From: Daedaleopsis sinensis
Taxonomy: Eukaryota > Basidiomycota > Agaricomycetes > Polyporales > Polyporaceae
Reading direction: 5' to 3'
NCBI GenBank assembly: GCA_033807695.1
Contig: CM066306.1
Coordinates: 1,736,001-1,800,000, forward strand
DNA: 64,000 bases
Part shown: piece by piece, positions 10,821-23,848 of the stretch
Position numbering within the stretch: position 1 is the stretch's first letter
Layout of the letters: the number at the start of each line of letters is the position of its first letter
Position numbers and translations under genes: made by a program
Notes under the pieces: model-generated
What the model was told of the DNA's origin: nothing
The model's database searches: none
The model's input: the letters and a program-made list of their open reading frames with translations, nothing else

Positions 10821-13800
10821 TCACGGACGGCGGAGCGCGGACAGCATCTTCGCGAGGGCGTTGATCTGCCCCTTCTGCACCTTCCGCGGCGTCCCGTCGA
10901 GCGGATCGCCGCCCTCCCGCTCCTTGCCGTCGACATGGTCGAGGTCCGTCGTGCTCGTCGCCGCGTCCTGGCGCTGGCTGAGCGGGGACCGCGGCTGCTG
11001 CGGGCGCTCGTTGATCGTGTCCAGCGTGAGGTCCTTGGGCTTGTTCGCGCGCCGCTTGCGCACGGGCGGGCCGCCAAACTGCGCGTCGTCGGGGTTCGGG
11101 TACATCTGGCGCGGCAGCTGGTGGACCTCCCAAGGGGTGCCAGTGACGACTGAAGAAGCCACGGATCGTCAGCTCAAGCTCAAGCACAGCGTCCATGCAA
11201 ATGGGGTACTTACACTTGACGTTCGCGGGCATCTGCGAGGCTTGGGAGTCCACAGTGTTCTTGCTGCCTTGGCTGCGCCAGCTGTGCGCGGACACACTCG
11301 TCGCCGCCGTCGCCACGCTGCGCGTGCTGTTGTTGCTGTAGCGCGTGAACGCGGACGTCGACGTCCCCGCGCTGGACATCGAGCTGCGCCAGTTGCTCGA
11401 CGCCATGGAGCTCGCGCTCGACGCCAGCGGGCGCCCGCTGCGCGTGCTCGACGGCGAGATCTCGCGCTCGGACCTCTTATCCTTGGGGGTGCCGTACGGG
11501 CCCCCGTACCGTCGCTCCGGACTGCCGCGGGCTTGGAACGGCGAGCCCGAAGAAGGGCCCCACGTATTGCTCCCGTTCGGGCTGGTAGAGTGGGGCGCGT
11601 CCTTGGGGCGGCGTCCGCGGTTCCACGCTCCGGCGTCGTCGTCCCGTGCGCGGTCTGCGAGGTGCGCGGCGGGTGCGCGAAGCGTCTGCGCGGGTGCCGG
11701 CGCAGGCGCGTTCAGGCTCATGAGCAGGTTCGTGACGTTGCTCGCGGTCGCGGACATCTGCTTGCCACTCGGCATCGCGAGCTCGCCAGAACTGGGCACA
11801 TCCTCCTGGGCGGGGGACAACCTGCTCGTAGCGGTAGCGCTGGCACTGGCCTTGCCGAACGACAGCTTCCACTTGGACGACTTCTTCGAGATCGACGGCG
11901 TGGCGGGACTTGGGGACGAGAGAGAAAGCGGAGCGGAAGAGCTAAGGAGGGACATCGGCGGCAGAGCCATACCGGGGGAGATGGGATACGGGATGTGACG
12001 AACGTCCGCGGGAGGAGACAGAGGCACGGTGCCGGAGCGAGATGTGCGTGAAATCTCGCGGGCGAGGGCCTGGGAGGCCTGTGCGAGAGTCTCGAGGGTC
12101 GCATCGTGAGCCGAAGAGGGCGTGGTGGGGGACATGGCCGTCGTGCCCTTGCCCTTGCGGGCGCCACGCTTGCGCCGCTTGTGCGTGGAGGCTGATCGGG
12201 AACCAGTCTCACCCTCCACCTCCCCGTCAAGTTCGTTAGGGTCATTATGGTCGTTAAAGAGGTCCGCGCCCTCCTGCTCGTTCTCGCCATCGGGCACAGA
12301 CGCTAGAGTTGTCGAACCCTCCAGCTTGTGCTCGTACGCAGGGCTGAACGAAGGCGCCCGCGAGAGGTTGCGAGAAGCACGATGGGAGATGCCCTCTCCT
12401 GCAACCATCGAGTTGCGAAGGGAAGGACGGCGGGAGTGAGGGACGGAAGAAAGACGATGACCCTGCACAGAGGTAATGGAGATGGTCCGGGCATGACGGG
12501 GGATCGTGGTCGGGTTAAGGAGGTTGGGCAAGTCCTTGATCCAGGCACCAAAAGCGCGCGCAGAGACACGTCTGGAATCATCCTTTGGACCATCGAGGAT
12601 GCAGAAGACGTTGTTGACCAAGAACTCTGCGACAGCGGGCGTCATGCCAGAGAAACGCTGCATGAAGAAGTTGACGGGCTGTTGGCGGTATAACTCGAAA
12701 GACGAGCATGCCCCTTGCGTAGTGTCCGTCCACGGGTTATAATGGTACAACCTGAGGTGGTGGTTAGCAGTTTGCTCAGTCAAACCAGAATTCTGCCCAG
12801 GACTCACATATTGATAAGCACGATACCAAGTGACCAGACGTCGGCAGCTCGCGGTGAATAAGTAGGATGTAGGTTATTACGGCACTCTTCATAACATCGT
12901 CAGATCGGCTGGGGATCGTCGCAATGACTGCTGTTCACTTACCAAAACTCATGTACGGAGCACTGCCACAATCCATATCCGCCGATTCGACATCGGTTGT
13001 CGACAAGCCGAAGTCAGTGAGCTTAACGATGACTTTACGCTCAGACCGTCCATCTGGAAGCGTGGTCCACCCGTCAGTCACAATAAAGTTCTCGGGCTTG
13101 ATGTCGCGGTGGAAAACGGAGTTTTCGTGGCAAGTAGCAACAGCCTCGCACATCTGAGAGAACATAGATGCGATGAGGCGGAGGCGAGTGCGTGAGAGCA
13201 GCTGCGCAGGGTTGAGGGACGATAGAAGACTTGGGGTTGGCGGGGTGCGAGAGGCGCAGCTTGAGTCCGAAAAAGGAGGCGAGGTCGACAGGTCGTTTGT
13301 TGCAGGGTCGGTTTCGTAGTGATCGCGGGCTTGTTCGAGGAAGTAGAAGAGATCTTCACCGGGGACGTACTCGAGGAGAAGAAGCAAGAAGGAAGAGGTC
13401 TCGAGGGTGCGATGAAGAGTGACGATGTTGGGGTGGGCCGGAAGCGACTGATGTATCGTGGCCTGTGGACGAGGGATTGGTTATCAGTGGCGCGGCGCAT
13501 ATATGCGGACATACCTCGAACAGCTGGGCTGTGAGTGCTTCCTCGTCGAGGTTTGCTTTAGACAGCACTTTGATAGCGTATTCACGACCGTATTCCGTTG
13601 ACTGGTTACCATACGACGCGTCGTCCATGTCCATGCGACCGCCGGTGGCGATTGCATGGCCATCGTCGGAAGGCAGAGGGCGTGAAAGAACCTCACGCAC
13701 GAGGTACACGACAGCGTAGCTGCCAGTACCGAGCTTCCTGACGACCTCGAACTCCTTCGCCGGTTCATCGTAGTCGACCCGCGGCTCGGATGAGCTTGTC

Positions 13801-14285
13801 TGGACCCTGTACACTGGCTCGCCCTGGAGGTACAAACCTTCACCGACCAAGTCACCCTGCGAGAGGATGTCAACGATGCTCGAAGACACGGACGAGTGTC
13901 CACTGGAGTGCGAGCGATCGTCGTACGAGGGCAGGTTGGAGCGGAGAGGGTGGGGCGAACGAGGGACCGGACTGGGAAGTTGGCGTGGCGAAGAAGTGAG
14001 GGGAGAGCGGTGGATGGGTTTGGCGGCGGTTGATACCGGAGAGGGGAGAGGGGAGGGGTAGGTGGAGACAGATGCGGAGGAGGAGGGGGAGAGGGCGGAT
14101 GGGATGGACAGGGGAGTCACGGGGAGGATGGGGGAACGGGAGACGATGCGGTCGTGAACGGCGAGCTTTGCGAGTCTGGAGTGGCCATTGCGGCGATCGT
14201 CGAAGTCTCTGTCTCTACCGGGGGCGGGAGTGCGCTTCGAGGAGGAGAGGGAAAGTGGAGGAAGCTGGACTGGGTACTGCAACAT
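10821..14285 (-). CDS. Ran1/Ksp1-type serine/threonine protein kinase with long disordered tail
   Basis: Exons 14285-13515, 13462-12943, 12886-12808, 12751-11214 and 11149-10821 give 1078 residues. The kinase domain starts with GTGSYAVVYLV (about 13730), has the AIKVL lysine, a Ser-rich insertion between alpha-C and the catalytic loop, HRDIKPENFIV (about 13110), DFGLS, and GSAPYMSFECRNN followed by YSPRAADVWSLGIVLINMLYHYNPW, a combination typical of the fungal Ran1/Ksp1/Vhs1 group. A Ser/Pro-rich low-complexity tail of over 600 residues follows. The start at 14285 is conservative: the frame stays open upstream to about 14498 without ATG, so a further 5' exon is possible. In known fungi such kinases act in nutrient control of meiosis, filamentation and TORC1 signalling; the role here is inferred. 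Confidence 0.85.
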
Positions 14286-15971
14286 TAGTGGACAAGCTGT
14301 AGGTCGTAAGCCGGGAAGAGACTGTCTGCGCTCTTGATCTTCTCGAGAGAGGAGAGGCAGGGCGAGATGTGTCTTGTCGGGAAAGTGGGCTACAGACGGA
14401 CGAGAACTGGCTCGATATGCATGCAGAGAGGTGGGAGGGGACGAAACCTGACCAGTCGGCGGGGGGGAGTGGCTCTCTGAAGAGCTCCTGTCAGACACGA
14501 GTCAGGAACTCGGACGCCCCAGGACGTCTGCGAGGGGGCAAGCCTGGCTTGGGGGGAAGCGATAGGCAGGCAGACTTGTGGGAGATGGCAGCAGGAAGCA
14601 AAGGCTGGCGAGCGGGGATTGAAATAAGACGCGGGAGTGGATGGGGCGTGATGGGCATGGATGGCGGAAGGTGAGCGGGGCTGTGGGATCTAGAGTGAGA
14701 TATAGCACTCACCGCTGCAGCGACCAGCAACCACTGAGGCGGGGGACGGCCGGGAGGAGGAGGGGCGGAAGGAAGAGGGAGAGAAGAGAGAAGGAGACGG
14801 GCGAGATTAGGCTAAGGTCTATGGGGACGGCCACGGCTGGCGCAGCACATGGGCAACCCTTCCACGGAGCCACGCGTGTCTTCTTCTACCATTCCTTATT
14901 TCTCCCATTATTATTCCTCCCCCCGGTCTATTCGCAGTGCGGTGCTCGCCGTTTCAATCCCATCAGTCCTTCCCATCACATCTATCCATCCGCTCGACTG
15001 CCCGGACGCCCTCCGCGTGCTCCTCCCGCCCCCTCTCCCGCCCTCGACGCCCGCCGCGGAGGCACCTGCGACCACCCGCCCCCGACTACTCCACCCCGCC
15101 CTCGCCCACCTCAGGTTCGTGTGAGAGCGGGCGAACACGCGTGCCTTGTGCATCCTGATCACGCCCCGCCGTTCTCCCACCCCGTCCACACGAACGTTCG
15201 CCACAGTCTCCGCTCGCTCGGACTCGCCTGTCTCCGATTTGACCTGCTCCTCCCCCGCCTATCGTCCCTTCCGTGACCGATATTCACCGGCTTGCCGTGA
15301 ACGGCTCTGTGCTCTCTTCGACGCGCTCTCGATCTCACCGTCCGGCGCCTGCTGCCCAGCCATGGCGTCTCATCGCATGCGCCCACATGCAACCATATGC
15401 TCCCGGTCAAACGTCAGGCACCACGCCCGGCCTTTCGTGATCCTCGCACTCGCACTCGATCGCTACAAAGCCACGATCGCGAACTCGGAGTTGCAGCGTA
15501 TGTGAACTGCCTTGCCTGCACCGCCGGCAGAGATATTGCCTGCCATGCGCGACCACAAACATTCTCTCGCTGCTGCGCACGACATTCGAATCCTCTTTTC
15601 CTCTTCACCGCCGGCTTCCCTTTTCTGGACGTCCGTATGCCCGGAGCCTAACACCGTTGCCGCACTATAGTCGTCTTCGCAGCTTCGAATTCTTCCACAT
15701 CATATAACGTGCACCGTCAAACCCCTTCGACCATCACCACCACGCAGCGGCCATCCCCATTCTGGACTCGCTCTCGTTGCTATCATGCTCAAGGTTCAGA
15801 CGGCTCTGTATATGTTGCCTTCACACCGAGGACACCAGTCTTCGTGCACAGATAGCTACGGATACATACACACCTTCTCTGTAACAGGGATACGAGGAGG
15901 GCAGTACTTTGACATGGATGCATATGGACATCCCGAGTCTGTACCTAAATGCTCAGAACACGCCACGTCAT
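14286..15971. other. Spacer between UTP6 3' end and kinase 5' end (both -)
   Basis: Strongly purine/pyrimidine-asymmetric DNA (G-rich on + around 14050-14800 including the kinase N-terminus, C/T-rich around 14870-15300). It should contain the kinase promoter and perhaps a 5' exon. No protein-like frame was recognised. Confidence 0.4.
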
Positions 15972-18900
15972 TTACAACTCGGCGGCAGCGTCGTACCAGC
16001 CCAGCTGCGCCGAGCCCGTAATTATCATGCCTTCAGCTTCATCGGGATACGCGCCGACGACGTCCTCGAGCCCAGGCGCGTCCCCGTCCAGAACCCGCTT
16101 CCACTGCCGCTCCACCTCCTCCCCCGCCGCGGCCCCGAGCACGCTCCGCGCCCGCGCGACGACAGCGATCGCCTCCCGCAGGTTCCCGCTCCGCAGCAGC
16201 CACGCGGCCCACGCGATGGTCGCCCCCCCACCGTCCTTCTCGCGCCAGAGCTCGTACACCGCCCGCAGCACCCGCCCGTCCGCGTCCGCGTCCCCGTCCC
16301 CTCCTACCCCAGCTGCAGACATCTCCTGCTCCTGCTTGAACACCTCCGCCCAGACCCGCGCGGTGGGCGCGTACGCCGCCCCGATCCGGCGCACACGTGC
16401 GAGGCGCGCCTCCGCGCTCGCTCGGACGCCTTTCTCCGACCCGCCCTGGACCAGGACCTGCCCCTGGGCATGCGCATCGGGTGTGTCGGAGGATTGTCGC
16501 GGGTGTCGCGGGAGCGGCGCAATATGGCGTCGTCCGCGCGCGGCGCGCGCGGAGCTCTGAGTCTCTGGCGCTGGCGGTGACACTGATCGGGCACGGCGCG
16601 TGACCTCCCCAGAACGATAGAGGAGCGCGCGGTGCGTCGCTGCTGCGTACCGCATCAGCAGCACCTCGTGCAGCGTCCCTGCCCCCGCAGGCGCCCGGAT
16701 AAGCTGGCTCTCGTGCAGCAGATGCTGTGCATGTCAGATTGGCAACGGACGGTGGTGGTGGCAGATGGTGGATGGGAGGACCGCACCGGTGCCGGTGAGT
16801 ATGTGTTGCGCTCGCGTAATACCAACGGTTGTGCACGCACCTCGAGCAGCTGGACCGTGACGTTCGCGTCAGCATCCCGGCCGTCGTCCTCCGCCTGTTC
16901 CGATGCGGAGGCGGGCGAGTGCGGTTCGAGGCCCCACAGCCAGACGTCTTGGATGTCCGCGCCTGTGACGCTCTTCCTGGCCTCTGCCCATGCGCGGTTC
17001 GCCGCGCCGGAGTCGGCAAAGCGTCGTTCTGCGCCGAGGCGGGCGAGCCACACGGTCGTGCATGTGGGCGCCTTGTCTGTGTGCTTGCGCGCCACACGCA
17101 GGATCTTCTCTGGAGTGTTCACCTTCGTGGGCAGCAGGCCCGGGCCCAGGGAGGCGTGATGCGTTGTTAGGAGGCGGATGTGGACCGCAAGCAGCGCAGG
17201 TGGAACCGGGGCGGGAAGCTGCTGTATCAGAAGATGGACGGACGTGATTAGGTAGGCTTTCTGTTGGTGAAACACGTCAGTACGGCGTTATCCATGCGGT
17301 CGCTAAAGAGACAAAGCATCGTCGTCGCTGTGTCAAGTACTGCTATGTCGTGGAATGAGTGTTTCACTCCGTCGGCAGTAAGCGAGACAGTATGGATCCT
17401 GCCAGAAACCCAAACCACCATATGGGAGTGGATCGAATGCACTCGCAGCACTGCTGCACCGTCGAGAATTTGCAATCCACACGAGTCTGCTGCCAACTCG
17501 TTGTCCCAGAAATGAAACGGACACTCACGAGGATATCGTCCACGTCCTTCCCGCACCACTCCTCCAAGAACTCGGCATACACACAGGCAACGCCTGATCT
17601 CGCTTCGCCACTGGTGCTTCGCACGCTTTCTGACAGCTGCTCGTTTGCACGCTTCAGGGCGTCGACGAGCGGTTCTCCAACAGCTTCGGATGTCAACTGT
17701 CGTGTTGCAGAGAGCTTGATCGCTGCTGGAACGGAGGGCAAGGCCGCGTGGAGAAGCGCGTGCAGGTGATCGAGAAGGGATTCTCGCAGGGATGTTGGAC
17801 ACGGATACGTCGCGATGAGCTCGTGTAGGGATCTGAACAGCTCGATTTTGGGTATCGCTGAACGGAGGTCAGGATAGTCGATAGACGAAATGGGCGAACG
17901 CGGCGCACCTTTCGCAGCGCTACTGATCACGGACTTGATGATCGCGCCGTCCATGATCTGTCTTCGAGCGGATTCATCCTCTTCAGCGGTGTCCTCCGCG
18001 TCCACGTCCATCTGGGACGCGTCCTTCTCGCCGCCTTCCTCTCCCAGCCCGGCCCAAGGATCGTCCGCCTCCCTCTCCTTCCCCTTGCTCTTCTCGGAGC
18101 CGGCATCTTTGCCCTTGCCCTTGACGTCGATTCCCAGCACGCTCCACCGCCGCCGCAGGCTCTCCACGAAGCCCATCTCCATTCGCACGTACTCGCGCCA
18201 CATGGCGACGCTGTCCGCATTCAGCCGCAGCCCACGCTGCAGCAAGGCACGCGCCGCGGTCGGCGACAGATGGTCGAGCTCGTGCGCCGCCGCGAGCACG
18301 TACAGCGCGGGAACGTTCGGGTGCAGCTGCAGCGCACTATCGACGCGTCCGCGTCAGGGCGGCCGGGGCGCTGCAAGGAACGCGAGAGAGCGTGCTCACC
18401 GTGCGGTAATGCGTCCGACGAGCGCACGCGCGCCCTCCTTCTTCGCGACGTGGATGTACTGGATCCAGAGCCCGACGTCGCCCTTGAACTTCTTGAGCGC
18501 GCGCTCGAAGATCTGGAACTGCCGGCGGACGAGCGCGTAGTCGGACACGGACGGGGAGCCCTTCGGGAGCTCTGCGCACGTCGGTGTCAGTGCACGGATG
18601 CGTCTGCGGACGTGGGGCGCACTCACGGAGCCGTTCTGCGCGTTTTCGGCGCAGCGCTTCGAGGCCCATCTCGTACGCGGCGTACCGCAGGAAGTCGCTC
18701 TTCTTGGGGATGCGGCGGACGAGCGCGGTCTCGAACGTGGTCCGCTTTTGCATGATCTGCTTTACCTCTTTCTGTGCGCAGTGCGCTGTGGGTCAATTAC
18801 GACATAGCTCGGACGCGGCGGTGAGAGCTTGCTGGACGGAGGGTACGCACTTGCGTGAATAGACCCTTCTGGACGAGGTCCTTGAGCTCAGCGAGCATCT

Positions 18901-18979
18901 GCGGAGCGCGTCAGTTTCGGTCGCATGAGTGAAGGAGTCTATTACGCACCTGCTCTTGCTGGAACTGCACCCTCTCCAT
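15972..18979 (-). CDS. UTP6: Utp6, U3 snoRNP / SSU processome protein with HAT repeats
   Basis: Seven exons, 18979-18950, 18898-18851, 18771-18627, 18571-18400, 18336-17529, 17260-16841 and 16724-15972, give 791 residues. The N-terminus is diagnostic: MERVQFQQEQMLAELKDLVQKGLFTQ, VKQIMQKRTTFETALVRR, SDFLRYAAYEMGLEALRRKRAERL, then LPKGSPSVSDYALVRRQ and FERALKKFKGDVGLWIQYI, the first HAT (half-a-TPR) units. More HAT helices follow (ALQLHPNVPALYVLAAAHEL; LNADSVAMWREYVRMEMGFVE), then an acidic linker and a C-terminal helical region. Utp6 belongs to the UTP-B module of the nucleolar SSU processome that matures 18S rRNA. Five introns are 51-116 bp; the one at 17261-17528 is 268 bp and is described separately. 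The Arg/Ala-rich part near 16480-16600 could hide a small unspliced intron. Confidence 0.9.
17261..17528 (-). other. Overlong UTP6 intron carrying a protein-like open frame
   Basis: The intron starts GTGAGTGT and ends CCAACAG. It is about five times longer than its neighbours. In the frame that is not that of either flanking exon it is open from end to end, and the translation has alternating hydrophobic strands (for example GAAVLRVHSIHSHMVVWVSG and HDIAVLDTATTMLCLF), like a beta-propeller fragment. I see no start codon context or own splice sites that would make it an independent gene. It may be a captured exon fragment. Confidence 0.4.
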
Positions 18980-19434
18980 CTTGACGAGTAGAGTAGCTTA
19001 GGTGACCCTAGGACTGTAGTAAATGGTGTTACTGGAGTGGAACAGAAGTTATGGGCGCTTGAAACGAGCGTGAAATTGTTGGGAGCACGTGCTGCTACCC
19101 GATATGGGCAGCTTCTTCGGAGTTCTGAGTGGCCGAAACGAGCGGAGCCACAAAGTCGGGAGCGACAACGTGAGGTCCTTGGGCAGCGTCGAGGGAGTTG
19201 AAGGTGCAGACGTGTGTTGACAATTGAGATGTGTCTACCAGACTTGACTGCAGAGCTTACGTGGCGGATGGCGCATTTAGAGGGGCGGGAGAGGCGTTCG
19301 CGGGACTCACACGACGCCATGCGGAGTTGTCGGTGGGACTATTCGAGGTCCGGCGGGTCCGACCGAGGCGCCATTCGTGAGCTCACCGTTGGCACAGCCG
19401 GCTCTGTCCCTCTCCATCCACAACCACGACCACC
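18980..19434. promoter_or_regulatory. Divergent promoter region of UTP6 (-) and the Tco89-like gene (+)
   Basis: A 455 bp spacer. The leader next to 19435 is C/T-rich with CAACCACGACCACC before the ATG, a good fungal start context. No other element is assigned. Confidence 0.4.
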
Positions 19435-20928
19435 ATGCCTGCGAAAGCCCACCGTCCGAGCGGCCAGGTCCGCTCCCACTCGCGCACCTCTTCTGGGGGG
19501 TCTTCCAAGCTCGGCCTCAATCTCCAATTCACTCAGAAGGACGCCCCGCCCCCGAGAGTGGCTGATAAACCGAAGAAGGCCGCACATTTCCATCACGAGG
19601 TACGTCCTCTCGCCCGACGATCTGCTCGCAGCAGTCGCCTCATGCGTCCCCGTTCTTTCCGCTCTGAATAGCCCTCCGCGCGAGCAGCAAGTGCTCAGTT
19701 CATGCGGTCGAACAGCGGGGTCCGCGTGCACTCGAGAGAGAACCTCCAACCCGCGGCCATACGGCGCGCGCCCACTCCTAGTGCCACCGCGAAGCAGAAC
19801 GGTGCCAAACAGAAGCCAGACTTTTCCATATCCAGCCCGGACGAGGGCGAAGACGATGATGAGTGGGTCTCTAGTGAAAGCGGCGCCGCAACACCAAACA
19901 ATGATTCAGACGTGGAAACCACACCAGTAGAGGAGCGAGACCCGCGGCATGTATCTCTGCCTGCGCCTATACAACTAGCTCAGCAGGCTCAGGTGAACGT
20001 CACCGTTGGTCACGATGTCGCTACGCCGAAAGCCGTCGCCCCTTCTCTGCCTCGTGTTGATACTGCTCGCCCATCCCAACTTCCTCTTGCTCCCGCTGCG
20101 CGCGATTATGCGTTCTCAGAGCACACACAACTCTCCGAGTCCTCATCTCGGCCGCCACAAATTGATCAGCAGCGTTCACATGTGGACATTCACATATCCA
20201 CCCCAACTCCTCCCATCAGCAAGGCGCGCTCGGAAACGCACTCTCCCCCACGTCGTTCGCCGGACATCGAGATCTCGCATAAACGACAGTCCATGACCCG
20301 CCCGCCGTCCACACACTCCATATCTTCTGCAGCCTTGCGACCGCATCCACTCATTAGGGGCCATTCCTATGGCCAAGGTTCGCTCGCGGCAAAGCCCGCC
20401 CCTCTTGCCCCTCTAGCGATGGTGCTACCTGACGCTGCTTCCGGGCAGATGTCAACGGCTGCCTCGTCGCCGACGCTCTTCCGCGCAGACTCCCCGACAA
20501 GCATTCGCACCGCCTCGGCATCGCCAAACCTCTCCTCTCCCTCCTCATCATCTCCCGCTCACAAGCAGTTACGCCGGACATCCACCTCCTCCGTTTCATC
20601 TGCCGCAACGATGCCCGTTCAGCCGTCCATGAGCGAGAAGCTTTCCAGTCGATCGAACCACGATCGGCAACGCACGCTCTCTACGATATCTTCTAGTTCG
20701 TCAATCGCCGCACTCACGAGCTTCGCATTGCGTTCTACGCCGTCGCCTCCCCGCACCCCCATCACGATCACATCACACTTCCCTCCCCAAGAGCAGAGCG
20801 CCGCGTTGGAGTCGATCCATCCGCTACTTCCTCCGCCATACCTCAGCGCGCACCTCACGGTGTTAGCGTATCGGAACCCGATCGCGGAGTCATATGATCG
20901 GGTCATCCGGGCGAAACAGCGTCGATGA
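19435..20928 (+). CDS. Ser/Pro-rich protein, possible TORC1 subunit Tco89-like
   Basis: Two exons, 19435-19599 and 19672-20928 (intron 72 bp), give 473 residues. The start MPAKAHRPSGQVRSHSRTSS has a strong context (ACCACCATG). The sequence is basic and Ser-rich at first (GGSSKLGLNLQFTQKD), then has FMRSNSGVRVHSRENLQ, an acidic EGEDDDEWVSSESGAATPNN block, and a long Ser/Pro/Thr-rich disordered region ending in a short helical segment (YLSAHLTVLAYRNPIAESYDRVI). An RSxSxxxLxR-type basic patch followed by an acidic DDEW(V/E) SxSxSP block is what I associate with the fungal TORC1 subunit Tco89 family, but low complexity makes this weak. If right, it would be a vacuole-associated TORC1 accessory subunit. 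It could equally be an unrelated disordered regulator. Confidence 0.75.
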
Positions 20929-23848
20929 TGATGACATGGACCCATTGGTTAGTGTTGGGTTAGTGTCAGTTAGGATCTGTCTCGGAGTACCAGCCGGTGA
21001 GTGTCCATATCCACAGTGCTGCTTAGCGCTTCTAGCTCGGTCTAACGGGCGCACGGTCTTAGATGGACATCCGTTCGATAGTCAAACCGGACATGTGGTC
21101 GGTGCTTGACCTTGCTTGATATTTATCATTACTGTAATTTGGACCTGTACTTGAGACCTATGCGAAGACTGATGACCGTTAGCGTGCATTACGTTTGCGA
21201 AGTCGGCCGGGGCGCACTTGCGGCGCAACGCGCTCCTGTGGCTTATCGCAAAGCTCGCCAACAACATCATGCGAGCTCATGCGGGTCAGCTGGCCAAGAA
21301 CATCGACGCGATATGCTCACCATGGCGACAATGAAGATGAAGCCATGTTTACAGACCCGCCCAACATGCTGCCAGTCTCAACGCAGCCAGTGTGCAGTCT
21401 ACTGCATCTCGTTATTATCAGTATCCACGCCGCTTGTCGACTGACACGAAGTCTGCTGCCAGCACGACTTGATCACATTTACGACCATGTACCGGATCAC
21501 TGCGCCGATACCCTCAACTCGCCACGGAGCCCTTCACCAACCCAGCACTTCGCAGCCTCGCCGTGCAGAGTCTACAATGTACATACACCAGTGACCAGAA
21601 TCACGGCATCATGGGCGTATCTCGCGCCGTCTCGCGAGCTCGTCGAGACCAGGCTGGACACCGCCGACAATGGCAACGGACAGTGCCCATGACGTCTATC
21701 CCCGACGTGCTTCCCGGCAGGCCCGGGGTTCCTGCGATGCACGGCGTGCTTCTGCATACAAGCCCCCGTCCCGGCCTCCGCATGCATACGCCATATGGTC
21801 GCGCCTTCTCCTGCGCTGCGAAGCCGCCTATCGTCCTCCGTGGCTCCGCGCCATCAGAGCACAGAAGGCCGGTGTTTATCACGGTGCTCGGACATGCGCA
21901 CGATGCACGGTGCCCGGTGCGTGGTGCGTGGTGCGTCCTTCGCTCGTCGGTGTGTGGACGTCGACGCTGCGGCTCCCGCTGGACGCTCGAGCCCTCGCCT
22001 CGCGCCCGACGTGTCAAGCAAGCCTCGGACTTACTGTGTACGTGGCAGTCGAAGTCGAAGTCGAACCCGCCGCGCACGAGGCCGGGACCCGAGCGGAGCC
22101 TGCGGCGTGTGGCATGCGCTGGAGTCTGGACCACTGCACTTTGACTACTTAGTACTGCGCTGGCGAGGGCCGTGCGCGCCCCGGTCCGAAACGTGTCCGT
22201 CGCTTTGCCTCGCTTGACGCTATGGGTGCTGTCGGCTGGGGTTCTGGCACGACCCGACCGCTATCTCGCGCGCAATCTGTCAACTCCGGCTCGATCCCAG
22301 AGGCCTAGTTAGTATGCACTGAGCGCTGAGCGGTCGTGTATGTACACTTTGCATGCGGTGGCGGGCAAGGTTAACTTCCGCCGCCACCGGAAGGCCGCTG
22401 GAGCTGTAGTTGTATACAGACCTTCTGCCGTCGTCGGGGCCAGGCGCACCTCCGCCTTGTATGAGGGGCGTGGTTCGCCACTTCGTGCGCCAGCCTTCTA
22501 TTGCAATTCAATTGTCTGTTTGGAGCTCACCGTGCGTGTGTAGGGCCGTAGCGCGACGGCTCACATGGTGCCGCGAACTTTGGGCAGCTTCAACGCCTTT
22601 CCGGGAGTACGGCAGGCAGCCTCGTTCTCAGCGCATGCAAGGATGCATGTACGTGACGTCAACGCTTGAAGCTTGAAGAGAAGAGCCTGTGCTGTATGCA
22701 TATGCACCGTGTGGTGCATACGCATCCGAGTCATTACGGGAGAAGCAATCTCAGGTCGTCTGTTCGACAGTGGACACGTGGGCACCGTCGGCGACAGCAC
22801 ACGTTTTACCATCCAATGATCCAGCAATTGATTCTGAATGTTTGGAAGGTTGCCCTCGTGCGTCGACACTCGTGTATGCGTCGGCCATGGCCAGCTGTGG
22901 AAGCACTTAGCGCGGCGAGTGCGTACTGTTGTCGTATTTGGCCTCCGTCACAGGAAGGATGCATATGATCTTTGAAAGTTCGGGAACTTGTCCAGCAGGC
23001 TACCGCGCACGCCCACTGGCGCATGCCTTCCTGGCATTGACAGCGCTACCTTGCAGTGTGTTTTGACTGAGTAAGCATGTTGATCATCCGGCGTTGGAAG
23101 TTCCACTCGCGCTCAATCTTGACACCGGCTGCCAGTGTATGCGGAAAGTCCTGTGAGGCATTATCGTATCTAACGCTATTTGATAGATGTGACGGATACA
23201 GACAAAAGCCTGGCCTATCCGACAGGCTATGCGGCGACATGTGCCACTGCTGATCAGCCTTATGAACAATGACCGTGCGGTGGCCGCCCGGTGGTCAACG
23301 TTCAACGTTCACAGCGCGATTCGCAACCATCTGAGGGCTGAGCGGCGCCGGCCATCTTGATGGTTAGATGTATGGGTACAAATAGCCTCAGCGGAACAGC
23401 AGAGGACGTGGTGTCGGACGTCGACGTACTGCGCGCAAAGATCTGTTTCTTCTTCGCGACAGGGTGTGACTCGGATTTGTTTGGATCCTTGGTAGCGTGT
23501 TCGAAGTGACGGGAGTAGGCTAGTATGGTAGACAGTCCCAATGAGGGAGCGCAGGCTGGTTTAAGAGTCGCTGTACGCATAGATAAGTTATGCCTGAGGC
23601 TGGGACACAATCATGTGCATGAGGGCTTGCCGTTGAGATACCTCTTCTACCTCATAGAGGCCGTCGTGTCGTGACTGTAACCTTCAATAGGAGCGCAGTA
23701 GGTCGGTAGTAGGTCGGGTGCGGTTTGTGTCCTCGAATAACGCACCTAGAAGGTCTTCTACATCTCGTAGTCTTTAAGGCATCGAGGTCATGAGTCCTGA
23801 CGATGAGGTGAGTATATCCGGGTGAGCGGCGGGGAGCTGTACCACGAT
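20929..23848. other. Gene-poor region, no supported gene
   Basis: About 2.9 kb with only overlapping short frames on both strands. Small local repeats are present, for example GTGCGTGGTGCGTGGTGCG near 21914 and GTCGAAGTCGAAGTCGAA near 22048. No reverse transcriptase, transposase or terminal repeat was recognised. A short stretch near 21240-21480 might be a degraded exon but gives no recognisable protein. Confidence 0.5.
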
